Below, in pieces: positions 7,776-15,896 of a stretch of 64,000 nt of DNA. Each line of letters begins with the position of its first letter. Positions within the stretch are counted from its first letter, which is position 1. Under the pieces are notes generated by a model. It worked only from the letters and a program-made list of their open reading frames with translations, did no database searches and was not told the origin of the DNA. The position numbers and the translations under genes were made by a program. The DNA is from Syntrophaceae bacterium UBA6087 (GTDB lineage Bacteria; Desulfobacterota; Desulfomonilia; UBA1062): positions 62,001 through 126,000 of the forward strand of contig DIXF01000007.1 of NCBI GenBank assembly GCA_002448235.1, given 5' to 3'.

Positions 7776-8783
7776 TTACATCTCCCGGCAGCCTGCATCA
7801 GCCGGCCGGCCGGGAGCCCTACCGCCGTATCCCTCGAACCCGGACCCCCCGATGGTAACGGCCAGCCCCCTTTCCCGGTACAGGTCGGCCGGCAGTTCAA
7901 GAAACGCAGGATCGAGAGAATCCGCATCGCGGTATATCCAGTCGATACCCAGCCAGGAGTATTTGTCCTGGCACCAGTTGTGGAACGGCAGCAGATCCAC
8001 TCGAACCACAGGCCGGGGAAGGTTTGACAAGAAGAGGGCTGCAGCCCTGTGAAACTCATGGGAATCATTGAACCCGGGCACCACCGGGATGCGCACCCAC
8101 AGAGCACAGCCGGTCCTGCTCAGACGCACGAGATTGTTCAGTATAAGCCTGTTGTCCATGCCGGTGAAGGCTTTATGGACCTGCCCATCGAGGTGCTTGA
8201 GATCGAAAAGCACGATGTCCGACTGCCCGGCCAGGGCTTTGAGCAGAGAAAAATCGCAGAGTCCGCTCGTGTCCAGGCAGGTGTGCAGGTCTCTTTCCCG
8301 GGCCTCAGCCAGGAGCAGATACGTGAATTCTCCCTGTGCCGCAGGCTCGCCGCCACTCACGGTCATGCCACCTCCGGAATTGGCATAGAAAGGCCTGTCC
8401 TTTTCGACCTCGTCCAGGATCTCACCCGTGCTCATCGGCCTGCCTGCGATCTCGAGGGCGCCGAATCTGCAGGCCTGAACGCATTTCATGCAGCCCGTGC
8501 ACCGGCTTCTCATTATCTTGTGGTAGAGAGATCCTTCGCCCGCAGCCTCCTCGACGGGGACAGGCGCATTGACCGCACCCTCGGGGCATGCATCGAGGCA
8601 GCTTCCGCACTGGGTGCAGAGCTTCTTCTTCCAATAGAGCTCAGGGCGCGGGGCCTTTGTCTCCGGGTTGTGGCACCAGGCGCAGTTCATGGGGCAGCCT
8701 TTGAGGAACACGTTGGTCCTGAAGCCGGGCCCGTCGTTGACGGCAAACCGCTGAATATCCGTGACCAGCACCCTATCCTCCAT
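7776..8783 (-). CDS. assD: Glycyl radical enzyme activase (radical SAM), for the AssA-like subunit
   Basis: 335 aa from ATG 8783. Radical SAM cluster motif CPMNCAWC (Cys30, Cys34, Cys37), then two ferredoxin-type clusters (CTQCGSCLDACP and CTGCMKCVQAC), the layout of BssD and of other activases with the extra cluster domain. GGGMTVSGGEP is the SAM-binding glycine motif. It abstracts hydrogen from the synthase glycine (Gly805) using SAM and a reduced cluster. Start chosen for the spacing of IQRFAVNDGPG from the N-terminus and a GGAGAGG upstream; GTG 8819 or ATG 8816, overlapping the PrpD-like stop, are alternatives that add 11-12 residues. Confidence 0.9.
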   Translation of the reverse strand: MEDRVLVTDIQRFAVNDGPGFRTNVFLKGCPMNCAWCHNPETKAPRPELYWKKKLCTQCGSCLDACPEGAVNAPVPVEEAAGEGSLYHKIMRSRCTGCMKCVQACRFGALEIAGRPMSTGEILDEVEKDRPFYANSGGGMTVSGGEPAAQGEFTYLLLAEARERDLHTCLDTSGLCDFSLLKALAGQSDIVLFDLKHLDGQVHKAFTGMDNRLILNNLVRLSRTGCALWVRIPVVPGFNDSHEFHRAAALFLSNLPRPVVRVDLLPFHNWCQDKYSWLGIDWIYRDADSLDPAFLELPADLYRERGLAVTIGGSGFEGYGGRAPGRPADAGCREM

Positions 8784-8815
8784 GATTTCCTTACCTCTCC
8801 ATCCCGTCCTGTCCA

Positions 8816-10168
8816 TCACGCTCCCGCCAGATATTCATCCGCAAACCTGCGCATCGTGCCTGCACTCTCCAGAACAGAGACCGCCCGGGTGAGATTCGCG
8901 GTCTTCGCCTCTCCCAGGACCGGCACGCACAGATCAAAGAGTTTTTTCCCGACCCGGTCTTTCTTGACATCAAGGGGAGGTATGTGCTGGAGGATGTCCG
9001 AATATCCTTTGAACATGCGGCCGTCTCTGGTGTGGATCTCAACAGAGGCCTCCAGGGCTTTCATTTCCGGGTCGTTGATCACCCTGATTCTTCCCATGAG
9101 CTCCCTCGCCTCCGGCCGCCCCACTCTTTCGTCCGTAAAGGCCTGGGTGCCGGTCCGGCCCCCAAGAAGGGCATTGGCCACGCAATAGGTGATGCTGAAC
9201 TTGCCTTCCAGCCCGCAGCCGGGCTCGGACTTGCCTGCCGCATCCACAGCGAGCTGTGAAGAGCGCACAATGATCCGCTCGATCTCTCCGAGACCTATCC
9301 CATTGTCCTTCACCAGGCTCATGGCCGCATCCATGGGTGAGTGGGTCGCATGGCAGGAGGCATGGTATTTCTGGGACAGGTTCTGCACGTCCCACCCCAG
9401 GCCGAGAAGAGAGAGGACATCTCCGTTTACCGAGCCCTTCATGGCCTGGAAAAACCCCTGGGGGCCCTCTAAGATATCTTCTGCGCTCGTAAACCCCTCC
9501 TTTGCCAGCAGGGCTGCCGTGAGGCCCGCCTGTGACGACCGGCCGGCATGGAAGGGTTTGCACATGGTGCCGAACACCCGTTTCAGCCCCGAAGACTGAG
9601 TCCCGCCGATACCCAAGGCATAGACCGTCTGCTGCTCGTCGAGTTTCAGGAGCCGCGAACATGCCGCGGCTGAGGCCAGGTGACCCAGGGTGGAGGTTGC
9701 ATGCCACCCTGCCGTGTAGTGGTCGAGTCCTGCGCAGACACCCACGGTCCCTCCTGCCTGCAGGCCGATGAGATAAGCAGTGAGAAAATCAAAGCCGCCC
9801 ACGCCCTTCCACTCGGACAGCGCCAGCAGGGCAGGAAAAAGCGTCACGCTCGGGTGGCCGAGAAACGACACCAGGGTATCGTCGTAATCGAGCGCATGGG
9901 AAGCAGCGCCGTTGATAAGGGCTGCGTGGGCTGCGTCCTTTTTCATTCCGCGTCCGACGATTGTCGCCTGCCCCGGTCCGCCCACCATGTCCGCATAGGC
10001 GATAAGCTTATGCACCAGCGGGTCATCACTGCCCGCAACGGTCACGGCGATCCAGTCCATGAAGGCTACCTTGGCATGCTCGTAGGCGGATGGCGGTATG
10101 GAGCCGGCATCCGTATGGACGATGAACTGCGCAAGCCTCCTGGTGAAACCTTTTTCGTTTTCCGTCAC
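8816..10168 (-). CDS. MmgE/PrpD family protein
   Basis: 450 aa. MmgE/PrpD fold over its whole length: NGAASHALDYDDT, GHPSVTLFPALLAL and YHASCHATHSPMDA are typical motifs of 2-methylcitrate dehydratase, cis-aconitate decarboxylase and related lyases or epimerases. Start taken at GTG 10168, whose GTGA overlaps the MeaB stop and which has AGGAGG 7 bases upstream; ATG 10192 is an alternative. It is cotranscribed with the mutase and synthase genes by overlap. Possible roles are a dehydration or isomerization of a branched intermediate, or recycling of propionyl-CoA carbon toward fumarate; the sequence does not decide. No other methylcitrate-cycle gene is nearby. Confidence 0.85.
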   Translation of the reverse strand: MTENEKGFTRRLAQFIVHTDAGSIPPSAYEHAKVAFMDWIAVTVAGSDDPLVHKLIAYADMVGGPGQATIVGRGMKKDAAHAALINGAASHALDYDDTLVSFLGHPSVTLFPALLALSEWKGVGGFDFLTAYLIGLQAGGTVGVCAGLDHYTAGWHATSTLGHLASAAACSRLLKLDEQQTVYALGIGGTQSSGLKRVFGTMCKPFHAGRSSQAGLTAALLAKEGFTSAEDILEGPQGFFQAMKGSVNGDVLSLLGLGWDVQNLSQKYHASCHATHSPMDAAMSLVKDNGIGLGEIERIIVRSSQLAVDAAGKSEPGCGLEGKFSITYCVANALLGGRTGTQAFTDERVGRPEARELMGRIRVINDPEMKALEASVEIHTRDGRMFKGYSDILQHIPPLDVKKDRVGKKLFDLCVPVLGEAKTANLTRAVSVLESAGTMRRFADEYLAGA

Positions 10169-11145
10169 GGACGGCCCTCCTGACCGGAACATGCTCCGCT
10201 GCTCCGGACAAAGAGCGGTAACAGCCGGGCAGCAGCCGTATACGGATCGCTCTTTTTTGCGAGGATCAGATCGACCGACTGCTGAAGACGGCCGTTCTTT
10301 GCCAGATCCTGCCTCACCAGACGGGAGATCTCCCGCTCCACGAGCTCCAGGATCTCTTCCCGGACCTCGTCGCTTCCCGGGAGGCGCCTCTTTTTTCTTT
10401 CCCGGACGATGCCGGTAAGTACGGACATGAGCTCGTCAATCCCGATCCGGTTCAGTGCCGATGTCCTGACCACCTGCGGCACAGGCCGGTCTTCGAAGGC
10501 ACACAGGCTCAGCATGGCGGCGATCTCCGATGCCATCTCGTCCGCACCATCCCGGTCGGCCTTGTTCACTACGAAGAGGTCGGCTATCTCCATGGTGCCT
10601 GCCTTGATTACCTGGATGCCGTCGCCCGAGCCGGGGAAGAGGACCAGCATGACGAAGTCCGATGCCCTGACCACGTCTATCTCATCCTGGCCCACACCCA
10701 CGGTTTCGATGAGGATAACGTCCTTCCCGCTCGCATCGAGAATCCGCGTTACATCCCGGGCTGCCTGGCACAGACCTCCAAGCGAGCCTCGGGTGGCCAT
10801 GGACCGGATGAATATGCCCGGAAGCGTTGAGATCTCCTGCATCCTCAAGCGGTCTCCCAGAAGCGCCCCGCCGGAGAACGGGCTCGAAGGGTCTACGGCA
10901 ATGATTCCAAGGGAAAGTCCCTGCTCCGCCATTCGTCGGGCAATGACGCTGGTGAGCGTGCTCTTCCCCGCCCCGGGGGAGCCGGTTATCCCGATGACGC
11001 AGGCCGACCCCGAAAACGGGTAGACTGCCTTCATGCCTTCGTGCCACCCGGTTTCCCTGTTTTCCACGGCGGTGATCATCTGCGACAGGGCACGCACACT
11101 GCCCTGACGCATGGCCTGGATCAGGTCTTCCCAGGATCGCTCCAT
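10165..11145 (-). CDS. meaB: MeaB-type G protein, mutase chaperone
   Basis: 326 aa. P-loop GITGSPGAGKST, IIAVDPSSPFSGGALLGDR, ETVGVGQDE and the VVNKADRDG base-recognition motif define the MeaB/ArgK (YgfD, MMAA) GTPase family. It gates cofactor loading and protects the radical state of the acyl-CoA mutase encoded just upstream. ATG 11145 is chosen because AAAGGAGG lies 9 bases before it; ATG 11175, which touches the mutase stop, lacks this. The gene overlaps the PrpD-like gene by four bases. Confidence 0.92.
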   Translation of the reverse strand: MERSWEDLIQAMRQGSVRALSQMITAVENRETGWHEGMKAVYPFSGSACVIGITGSPGAGKSTLTSVIARRMAEQGLSLGIIAVDPSSPFSGGALLGDRLRMQEISTLPGIFIRSMATRGSLGGLCQAARDVTRILDASGKDVILIETVGVGQDEIDVVRASDFVMLVLFPGSGDGIQVIKAGTMEIADLFVVNKADRDGADEMASEIAAMLSLCAFEDRPVPQVVRTSALNRIGIDELMSVLTGIVRERKKRRLPGSDEVREEILELVEREISRLVRQDLAKNGRLQQSVDLILAKKSDPYTAAARLLPLFVRSSGACSGQEGRP

Positions 11146-11174
11146 GTTCCTTAGCCTCCTTTGCTTTTCATTCA

Positions 11175-12944
11175 TCAGATTTTCACGGGCTGAGCCTCGC
11201 CGAAAACATCCCTCAGGGCATCGCAGATCTCCTGCACAGTGGCGTCGTGCTCCACGCAGTCGCAGATCGCGGGCATGAGATTCTCCCCTTCCAGCCCTGC
11301 CTGCGTTTTCAGAACGCTGAGCGAGCGCGAAACAGCGCGGCTGCTCCGCTGCCGTTTCAGCTCTTGGATCTTCTTCTTCTGGCGGTCTTCCGCCGTCGTG
11401 AGGAGTTTCGCATCATAGGTGTCTTCCACGACCCGGTTGACCGTGACTTCGATCTCGTTATCGCCGGTAAAGCAATTGACTCCCACAACAAAGTCTTCCC
11501 GTGCTTCGATGGCCTTCTGCCGCTCATAGGCGCTTTTGGCAATAGCTCTCTGCATGTAGCCGTTCTCTATGGCAGCCACCGCCCCTCCCATGGTCTCGAT
11601 CTTCTTCAGCTCAGAGGCTGCCTCCTCTTCGATTTCATCCGTGAGGAACTCCATGAAATACGAGCCTGCCCAGGGATCGCAGACATCCGCGACCTTGGCC
11701 TCATAGATCATGATACGTGTGGCATCGAGCTGGAGCTGGACGGCCTCCTGCGAGTGGCCCAGGCCCAGGGGCTCGTCAAAAGGCGGGAACGCTCCGGGTA
11801 TGCCTCCCGACATGCCTGCGGCCATGCCGCCGATGACCGCCCGCACCAGATTATTGAGCGGCCTTGCAAGCGTCGTGGAGATGCAGCCGATGTGCGCGGT
11901 GATGGGCTGGCGGATCATCATGCTGCGTTTGTCCTTGGCCCTGAACCGCTCCTTCATGATCTCCGCCCACATCCTTCTCGCCGCCCTCTGCAGAGCGATC
12001 TCCCGGTAGATCTCCATGCTGCCGCCGAATGCGTTGAAAGTGAACCGCGGCGCAAACTGATCCACCTCGAGCCCTCCCTCCAGACCTGCTTCGACATATG
12101 CGATGCCGTTCGCCAGGGAAAAGGCAAGGTCCTGAACCCTGCTCGCACCTGCCTCCCGCATATGGTATCCTCCGATGGAGTTGATATTCAGCGACTTCAT
12201 ACGGCGGGTGCAGAATACGCAGGTATCCCGGAACAGCCGCATGGAAGGCCGGGGCGGAAAGATATAGGTGCCGCGGGCGATGAACTCCTTGAGGATGTCG
12301 TTCTGAGGGGTGCCTCCAAGCTTTTCCAGAGGAATCCCCCGTTTCTTCGCCAGCACGGCATACATGGCGATGATCACGGCAGCAGGGGCATTGATCGTGA
12401 AGTTGGAGGGGACCTTGTCGATATCGAGACCGCCGGTATAGGCCTCGTAGACGGTCTCGAAGTCCCTGAACGAATCGATGGCGACCCCGACCCGGCCCAC
12501 TTCGCCCGCCGCATACGGGCTGTCCGAATCATACCCGCACTGGGTGGGAAGATCGAATGCTATGTTCGGGCCGCCCATGCGTCCCATGGACTGCATCCTG
12601 AAGAGGTAGTCACGGTAGTCTTCAGGGGTTCCGAAACCGCCGTACTTGCCCACCTTGCCGCTGCCGCCCCAGTCCGGGCGGTACCCCAGCCTGGCTGCAT
12701 CCGGGGCATAGGCCTGCCAGTAATCGAAGGGCTGGTTGCCTGCCGTAAAAGGATACTGTCCCGGGAATCCGACCTTCTGAAGAAAAGATTCTTCCCCCTG
12801 GCCCGGGGGGAGATGAAAACGTGTAGGGCTTTCTTTCAGGTTGAACCGCTTGATGCGCGGCTCCAGGATTTTCTCCCGCCACTCGGCGTGTGCCTCCTCG
12901 ATCCGATTTCCCCGTTTACCGGCTGCGCCTTCCCGCTCGATCAT
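11175..12944 (-). CDS. Methylmalonyl-CoA-mutase-like catalytic subunit (split enzyme)
   Basis: 589 aa, B12-dependent acyl-CoA mutase TIM barrel without the cobalamin domain, which is encoded by the preceding gene (ATGA overlap). Conserved features include AFDLPTQCGYDSDSP, QNDILKEFIARGTYIFPP and SIGGYHMREAG with the mutase-type His. The substrate-facing segment after FPGQYPFTAG differs from true methylmalonyl-CoA mutase: in place of the usual RPWTMRQYAGF there is GSGKVGKYGGFGTPEDYRDY, with an insert before it. This suggests a bulkier substrate than methylmalonyl-CoA, in context a (1-methylalkyl)succinyl-CoA rearranged to an alkylmalonyl-CoA. Substrate is inferred. Confidence 0.9.
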   Translation of the reverse strand: MIEREGAAGKRGNRIEEAHAEWREKILEPRIKRFNLKESPTRFHLPPGQGEESFLQKVGFPGQYPFTAGNQPFDYWQAYAPDAARLGYRPDWGGSGKVGKYGGFGTPEDYRDYLFRMQSMGRMGGPNIAFDLPTQCGYDSDSPYAAGEVGRVGVAIDSFRDFETVYEAYTGGLDIDKVPSNFTINAPAAVIIAMYAVLAKKRGIPLEKLGGTPQNDILKEFIARGTYIFPPRPSMRLFRDTCVFCTRRMKSLNINSIGGYHMREAGASRVQDLAFSLANGIAYVEAGLEGGLEVDQFAPRFTFNAFGGSMEIYREIALQRAARRMWAEIMKERFRAKDKRSMMIRQPITAHIGCISTTLARPLNNLVRAVIGGMAAGMSGGIPGAFPPFDEPLGLGHSQEAVQLQLDATRIMIYEAKVADVCDPWAGSYFMEFLTDEIEEEAASELKKIETMGGAVAAIENGYMQRAIAKSAYERQKAIEAREDFVVGVNCFTGDNEIEVTVNRVVEDTYDAKLLTTAEDRQKKKIQELKRQRSSRAVSRSLSVLKTQAGLEGENLMPAICDCVEHDATVQEICDALRDVFGEAQPVKI

Positions 12945-13363
12945 GGCTGCACCTGTACCGGCACCGCATCTGCATGCAGCCTGATCAGGGCAGCGATATC
13001 CCCGATCCTGACTCCGGAGGTGAATACCTCTGCCACTCCCATATCTTTCAGTGCTGTCCTGTCGGCATCGGGTATGACCCCTCCCACCAGGACGAGGACG
13101 TCGTCTGCCCGGTTTCTGCGCAGTCCTTCGATGACCTTTTGCGTCAGGGAGAGATGCGCTCCCGAGAGGATAGACAGGCCGACCACCCGGACATCTTCCT
13201 GGATTGCGGCGTTCACGATCTGCTCCGGAGTCTGGCGCAGGCCCGTATAGATGACTTCGAACCCCTCATCCCTCAGGCCGAAAGCCACGACCCGGGCACC
13301 CCGCTCATGCCCGTCGAGGCCCGGTTTGGCGATCAGGACGCGAATCTTCCCCTGCTGGTCCAT
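12941..13363 (-). CDS. B12-binding subunit of the acyl-CoA mutase
   Basis: 140 aa cobalamin-binding domain: KPGLDGHERGARVV holds the DxHxxG base-off/His-on motif (Asp17, His19, Gly22), followed by SILSGAH and VLVGGVIPDAD. First gene of the operon. The reading frame stays open to 13450, but the -24/-12 promoter occupies 13435-13449. The start is therefore placed at ATG 13363 (MDQQGKIRV), behind GGGGAGGG and giving a leader of about 60 nt. It pairs with the separate catalytic subunit encoded next, as in two-subunit 2-hydroxyisobutyryl-CoA-type mutases and archaeal enzymes. Confidence 0.92.
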   Translation of the reverse strand: MDQQGKIRVLIAKPGLDGHERGARVVAFGLRDEGFEVIYTGLRQTPEQIVNAAIQEDVRVVGLSILSGAHLSLTQKVIEGLRRNRADDVLVLVGGVIPDADRTALKDMGVAEVFTSGVRIGDIAALIRLHADAVPVQVQP

Positions 13364-13434
13364 GAAACCCTCCCCATGTGTGGAATCAAACCGGATGATC
13401 CATGCCAGTGGTGCAGTTCTTTCCTTCAGAAAGA

Positions 13435-13449
13435 GCAAGGGCGGTGCCA
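13435..13449 (-). promoter_or_regulatory. Sigma-54 (-24/-12) promoter of the fumarate-addition operon
   Basis: On the minus strand the bases read TGGCAC-CGCCC-TTGC, a full match to the RpoN consensus with the invariant GG and GC dinucleotides ten bases apart. It lies about 70 bases upstream of the B12-subunit ATG, so transcription would start near 13424. The AT-rich stretch 13455-13500 just upstream could bend to bring the activator into contact. Confidence 0.85.
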
Positions 13450-13522
13450 AAAAACCAGTGTGATTTAATGTTTTGTTTTCAGTTGTTTATTTCTTTAAGG
13501 ATCGATATCCGAGAAAAAGTGT

Positions 13523-13540
13523 TGGGTCAGCTTTGTCCCG
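13523..13540. promoter_or_regulatory. Weak candidate activator half-sites
   Basis: TGGG-N10-CCCG, with a TTTGTCCCG half resembling the TTGTGTCCCA half of the stronger sites, but with one extra spacer base and one mismatch. It lies about 75-90 bases upstream of the -24 element, a normal enhancer distance for sigma-54 activators. Weaker evidence than the palindromes at 13616, 15711 and 15805. Confidence 0.3.
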
Positions 13541-13615
13541 GCAGCATTTCAGGATATGGAGGTACCGGCAGGTAATACAATGACTTTACCGGAGGATCAA
13601 AGCAGAATGCCTGAG

Positions 13616-13632
13616 TGGGACACAAGTACCCA
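13616..13632. promoter_or_regulatory. Candidate upstream activator site for the operon
   Basis: 17-bp element TGGGACACAAGTACCCA, a TGGG-N9-CCCA palindrome, 167 bases upstream of the -24 box and just downstream of the activator gene stop. Its reverse complement shares 13 of 17 bases with the element at 15805-15821 upstream of the second glycyl radical operon. Proposed as a binding site of the PAS/AAA+ regulator encoded next to it. Confidence 0.5.
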
Positions 13633-13639
13633 AAACCGG

Positions 13640-15472
13640 TCAGATCAGACCGAAACGCTTAAGCTTGCGGAAAAGAGTTTTGCGGGAAATCTTAAGGGCA
13701 TCGGCTGCCCTGCTCTTATTCCAGTGGTGCTTGTTGAGGGCATCCATAATAATAGTCTTTTCCAGGTTTCCCGTGTGCTCCTGCAGATTGAAGCTGCCGA
13801 TGCATTTCTCAGAGGGGCCAGATAAAGTCCGGGCATCATCCTGGAGCGGGGCAAGGAAGTCCATTCTTCCGACGGAAAGATATCGCTGGATCACGTTCTG
13901 GAGCTCCCTTACGTTGCCCGGCCAGTCATAGTTGATCAGGGCTTCCATGAGGTGTCCGGGCAGCGACGGGATCCGCTTTACCGGCGAATAGATGCGCAGG
14001 AAGCGTTCCACCAGAAGCGGTATGTCTTCTTTCCGTTTCCTCAAGGGCGGCAGCATGATGGGGATGATGTGAATCCGGTAGAAAAAGTCTTCCCGAAACA
14101 GGCCGCGCTTCGAGAGATCCAGGAGATTCTTGTTGGTGGCGGCTATGATTCTCAGATCCGCAATCCTGACTGCGCTGCCGCCAACGGGAGAATAGCCCCT
14201 GCCTTCGATTGCGCGCAGGAGCTTGGCCTGGATGGTCAAGGCCACCTCGCCCACTTCGTCCAGAAACAGGGTGCCCCCGTCGGCCATGTCGAGATATCCG
14301 GGTTTGTCACAGACGGCACCGGTGAACGCACCCTTTTTATACCCGAAGAACTCGCTCTCGATCAATGTTTCCGGGATCGCCGCACAATTGACCGGGATAA
14401 ACGGCTTCGCGGCCCTGGTGCTCATTTCATGGATCGCCTGAGCCACGAGTTCCTTCCCGGTTCCGGATTCGCCGTATACGATCACGCTGGCATTTGTTGC
14501 TGACGAATTCAGGATGAGCTCGTACACCTCCTGCATGGCAGGGCTCTTCCCGATGATGTTCCCCAGCCGGTAGCGGTCTTTAATGATGGAGGTCCGTAAG
14601 GTGATGTTTTCCCTCCGGAGATAGGCGGCCTCTTCCTGCATGGTAATTTCTTTGAGCTTTGCCTCGGTTATGTCGCGTACCGTCATCAATACTGCGGGGC
14701 TTGTCTTCCAGCGGATAAAGATCCCCCTCCCTTCGACCCAGATCTCCTCTTTCCGGGAATTCACCCAGCGCGCCTGGAAATAGCGCTCTGAAGACTGGCC
14801 TTCTTCCACCGAAGTGATAAGGTCGTGAAAGTAGATCTCGAAGTCGGAATGGATAAAGTCCATGATTTCCCGGTCGAGAAGCCCGTTGGGGTCGACATGT
14901 CCCAGCATTGCCGCAAAGGCTTTGTTGGCAAAAAGAATTCTCGACCCGTGCAGGAGGGCAACCCCCTCGGTCATCCACTGGGCAAAAATACGGTACAAGG
15001 TCTCGCTCTCCCGCAGCCCGGCTTCTGCTTCTTTGCGCTTGCTGATATCAAGGCCGATGCCCAGCAGGTAGAGGGTATCGTCGATCTCTGCGCTGACTCC
15101 GGTGAACAGGCACGGTATCTCATGCCCGTCCTTGGCATGGATAACGGCTTCAACAGACCCCTCCCCTTCCCTGAACGCGTGGTCGATAACCTCCTTGACC
15201 ATGGGGAGCTCCGAGCTGTCGAAGACATCGAAGATGCCCCGCTGCTCGATATCTTCATAGGTGTAGCCGGTGACCCTTTCAGCGTTTTTGTTCCACATGA
15301 GGAGGTTGAACTTGTCGTCTATCACATAGAAGATGCCGGGAAGGCTCTTGATGAGCATCTCGAAAAACGTGTTCCTCTGCTGAAAGTCGATCTGCTCTTC
15401 ATCAATATTCTGAAGCCTGTCTGCGCTCTTGATCTCGTCTTCGGAAGTCCTCTTTATCGACCAGGACGCCAT
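13640..15472 (-). CDS. PAS-PAS-AAA+-HTH sigma-54-dependent activator
   Basis: 610 aa. Two PAS domains (roughly 35-150 and 160-275), then a short coiled linker, a sigma-54 interaction AAA+ domain with Walker A GESGTGKE (334-341), the GAFTGA sigma-54 contact loop (381-386) and Walker B GGTLFLDE (399-406), and a C-terminal Fis-type helix-turn-helix ending SRAADALKISRKTLFRKLKRF. No receiver domain, so the signal is probably sensed by the PAS domains in the cytoplasm. ATG 15472 chosen for AAGGAG six bases upstream; ATG 15490 is an alternative. The gene lies between two operons with -24/-12 promoters and is their obvious candidate activator. Confidence 0.92.
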   Translation of the reverse strand: MASWSIKRTSEDEIKSADRLQNIDEEQIDFQQRNTFFEMLIKSLPGIFYVIDDKFNLLMWNKNAERVTGYTYEDIEQRGIFDVFDSSELPMVKEVIDHAFREGEGSVEAVIHAKDGHEIPCLFTGVSAEIDDTLYLLGIGLDISKRKEAEAGLRESETLYRIFAQWMTEGVALLHGSRILFANKAFAAMLGHVDPNGLLDREIMDFIHSDFEIYFHDLITSVEEGQSSERYFQARWVNSRKEEIWVEGRGIFIRWKTSPAVLMTVRDITEAKLKEITMQEEAAYLRRENITLRTSIIKDRYRLGNIIGKSPAMQEVYELILNSSATNASVIVYGESGTGKELVAQAIHEMSTRAAKPFIPVNCAAIPETLIESEFFGYKKGAFTGAVCDKPGYLDMADGGTLFLDEVGEVALTIQAKLLRAIEGRGYSPVGGSAVRIADLRIIAATNKNLLDLSKRGLFREDFFYRIHIIPIMLPPLRKRKEDIPLLVERFLRIYSPVKRIPSLPGHLMEALINYDWPGNVRELQNVIQRYLSVGRMDFLAPLQDDARTLSGPSEKCIGSFNLQEHTGNLEKTIIMDALNKHHWNKSRAADALKISRKTLFRKLKRFGLI

Positions 15473-15710
15473 TCCTTTCTCCTTTTTCATCCTCGCTTAC
15501 AAATATAATATCTATTTCAACATATAATTCAACGGTTATAGAGTAATTACTATTCATTATTTGTTAAATATCAAACAACCACGTATCAGATCCGATATCC
15601 ATGAGGGTCAGCAGGGGGATGAGCACGGGACGCAGCAGGCAAGAGGAGGAGAGACCTCAATAATTATATTTTGTCCGAGCGGGAAACGGGGTCGATGCCC
15701 TGGCCCATTC

Positions 15711-15727
15711 TGGGTAGAGAATGCCCA
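15711..15727. promoter_or_regulatory. Candidate activator site D (TGGG-N9-CCCA)
   Basis: TGGGTAGAGAATGCCCA, 17 bp, with the same outer palindrome and length as the element at 13616-13632; six of the first six bases match the reverse complement of that site. It lies about 170 bases upstream of the -24 box at 15897, nearly the same distance as its counterpart in the other operon. Confidence 0.45.
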
Positions 15728-15804
15728 AAGTGGATCATGCGGCAGGCAAATCAATAAAAGAGATGATAATCAACAAATTGGTGCCCGCAGCAGGTGAAAC
15801 GGAC

Positions 15805-15821
15805 CGGGCGATTGTGTCCCA
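15805..15821. promoter_or_regulatory. Candidate activator site C
   Basis: CGGGCGATTGTGTCCCA, 17 bp, sharing the 10-base block TTGTGTCCCA with the reverse complement of 13616-13632, in the same spacing. About 76 bases upstream of the -24 box of the second operon. Similarity reaches beyond the palindrome arms, which argues against coincidence. Confidence 0.48.
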
Positions 15822-15896
15822 CTTCAGGTGATCCGGCTTCAGCGTCAACCGGGCAAACGCTTATATTCCCGGCGGATTGGATTTATGGCCTTTCCC

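Larger units (their letters stand above)
15473..15896. other. Divergent regulatory intergenic region
   Basis: No credible gene. It separates the activator (minus) from the second glycyl radical operon (plus), is AT-rich near the activator start, and carries the two palindromes listed separately at 15711 and 15805. No recognisable -35/-10 promoter for the activator could be assigned with confidence. Confidence 0.6.

Noticed and set aside
11247..13250. 667-codon plus-strand frame
   Set aside because: Antisense shadow of the mutase genes. His/Arg/Gly-rich composition without any domain; the minus-strand genes have clear motifs.
13364..13450. N-terminal extension of the B12-binding subunit
   Set aside because: Contains the sigma-54 promoter, has no RBS, and family members begin close to the K-x-L-x-A-K-P-G-L-D motif.
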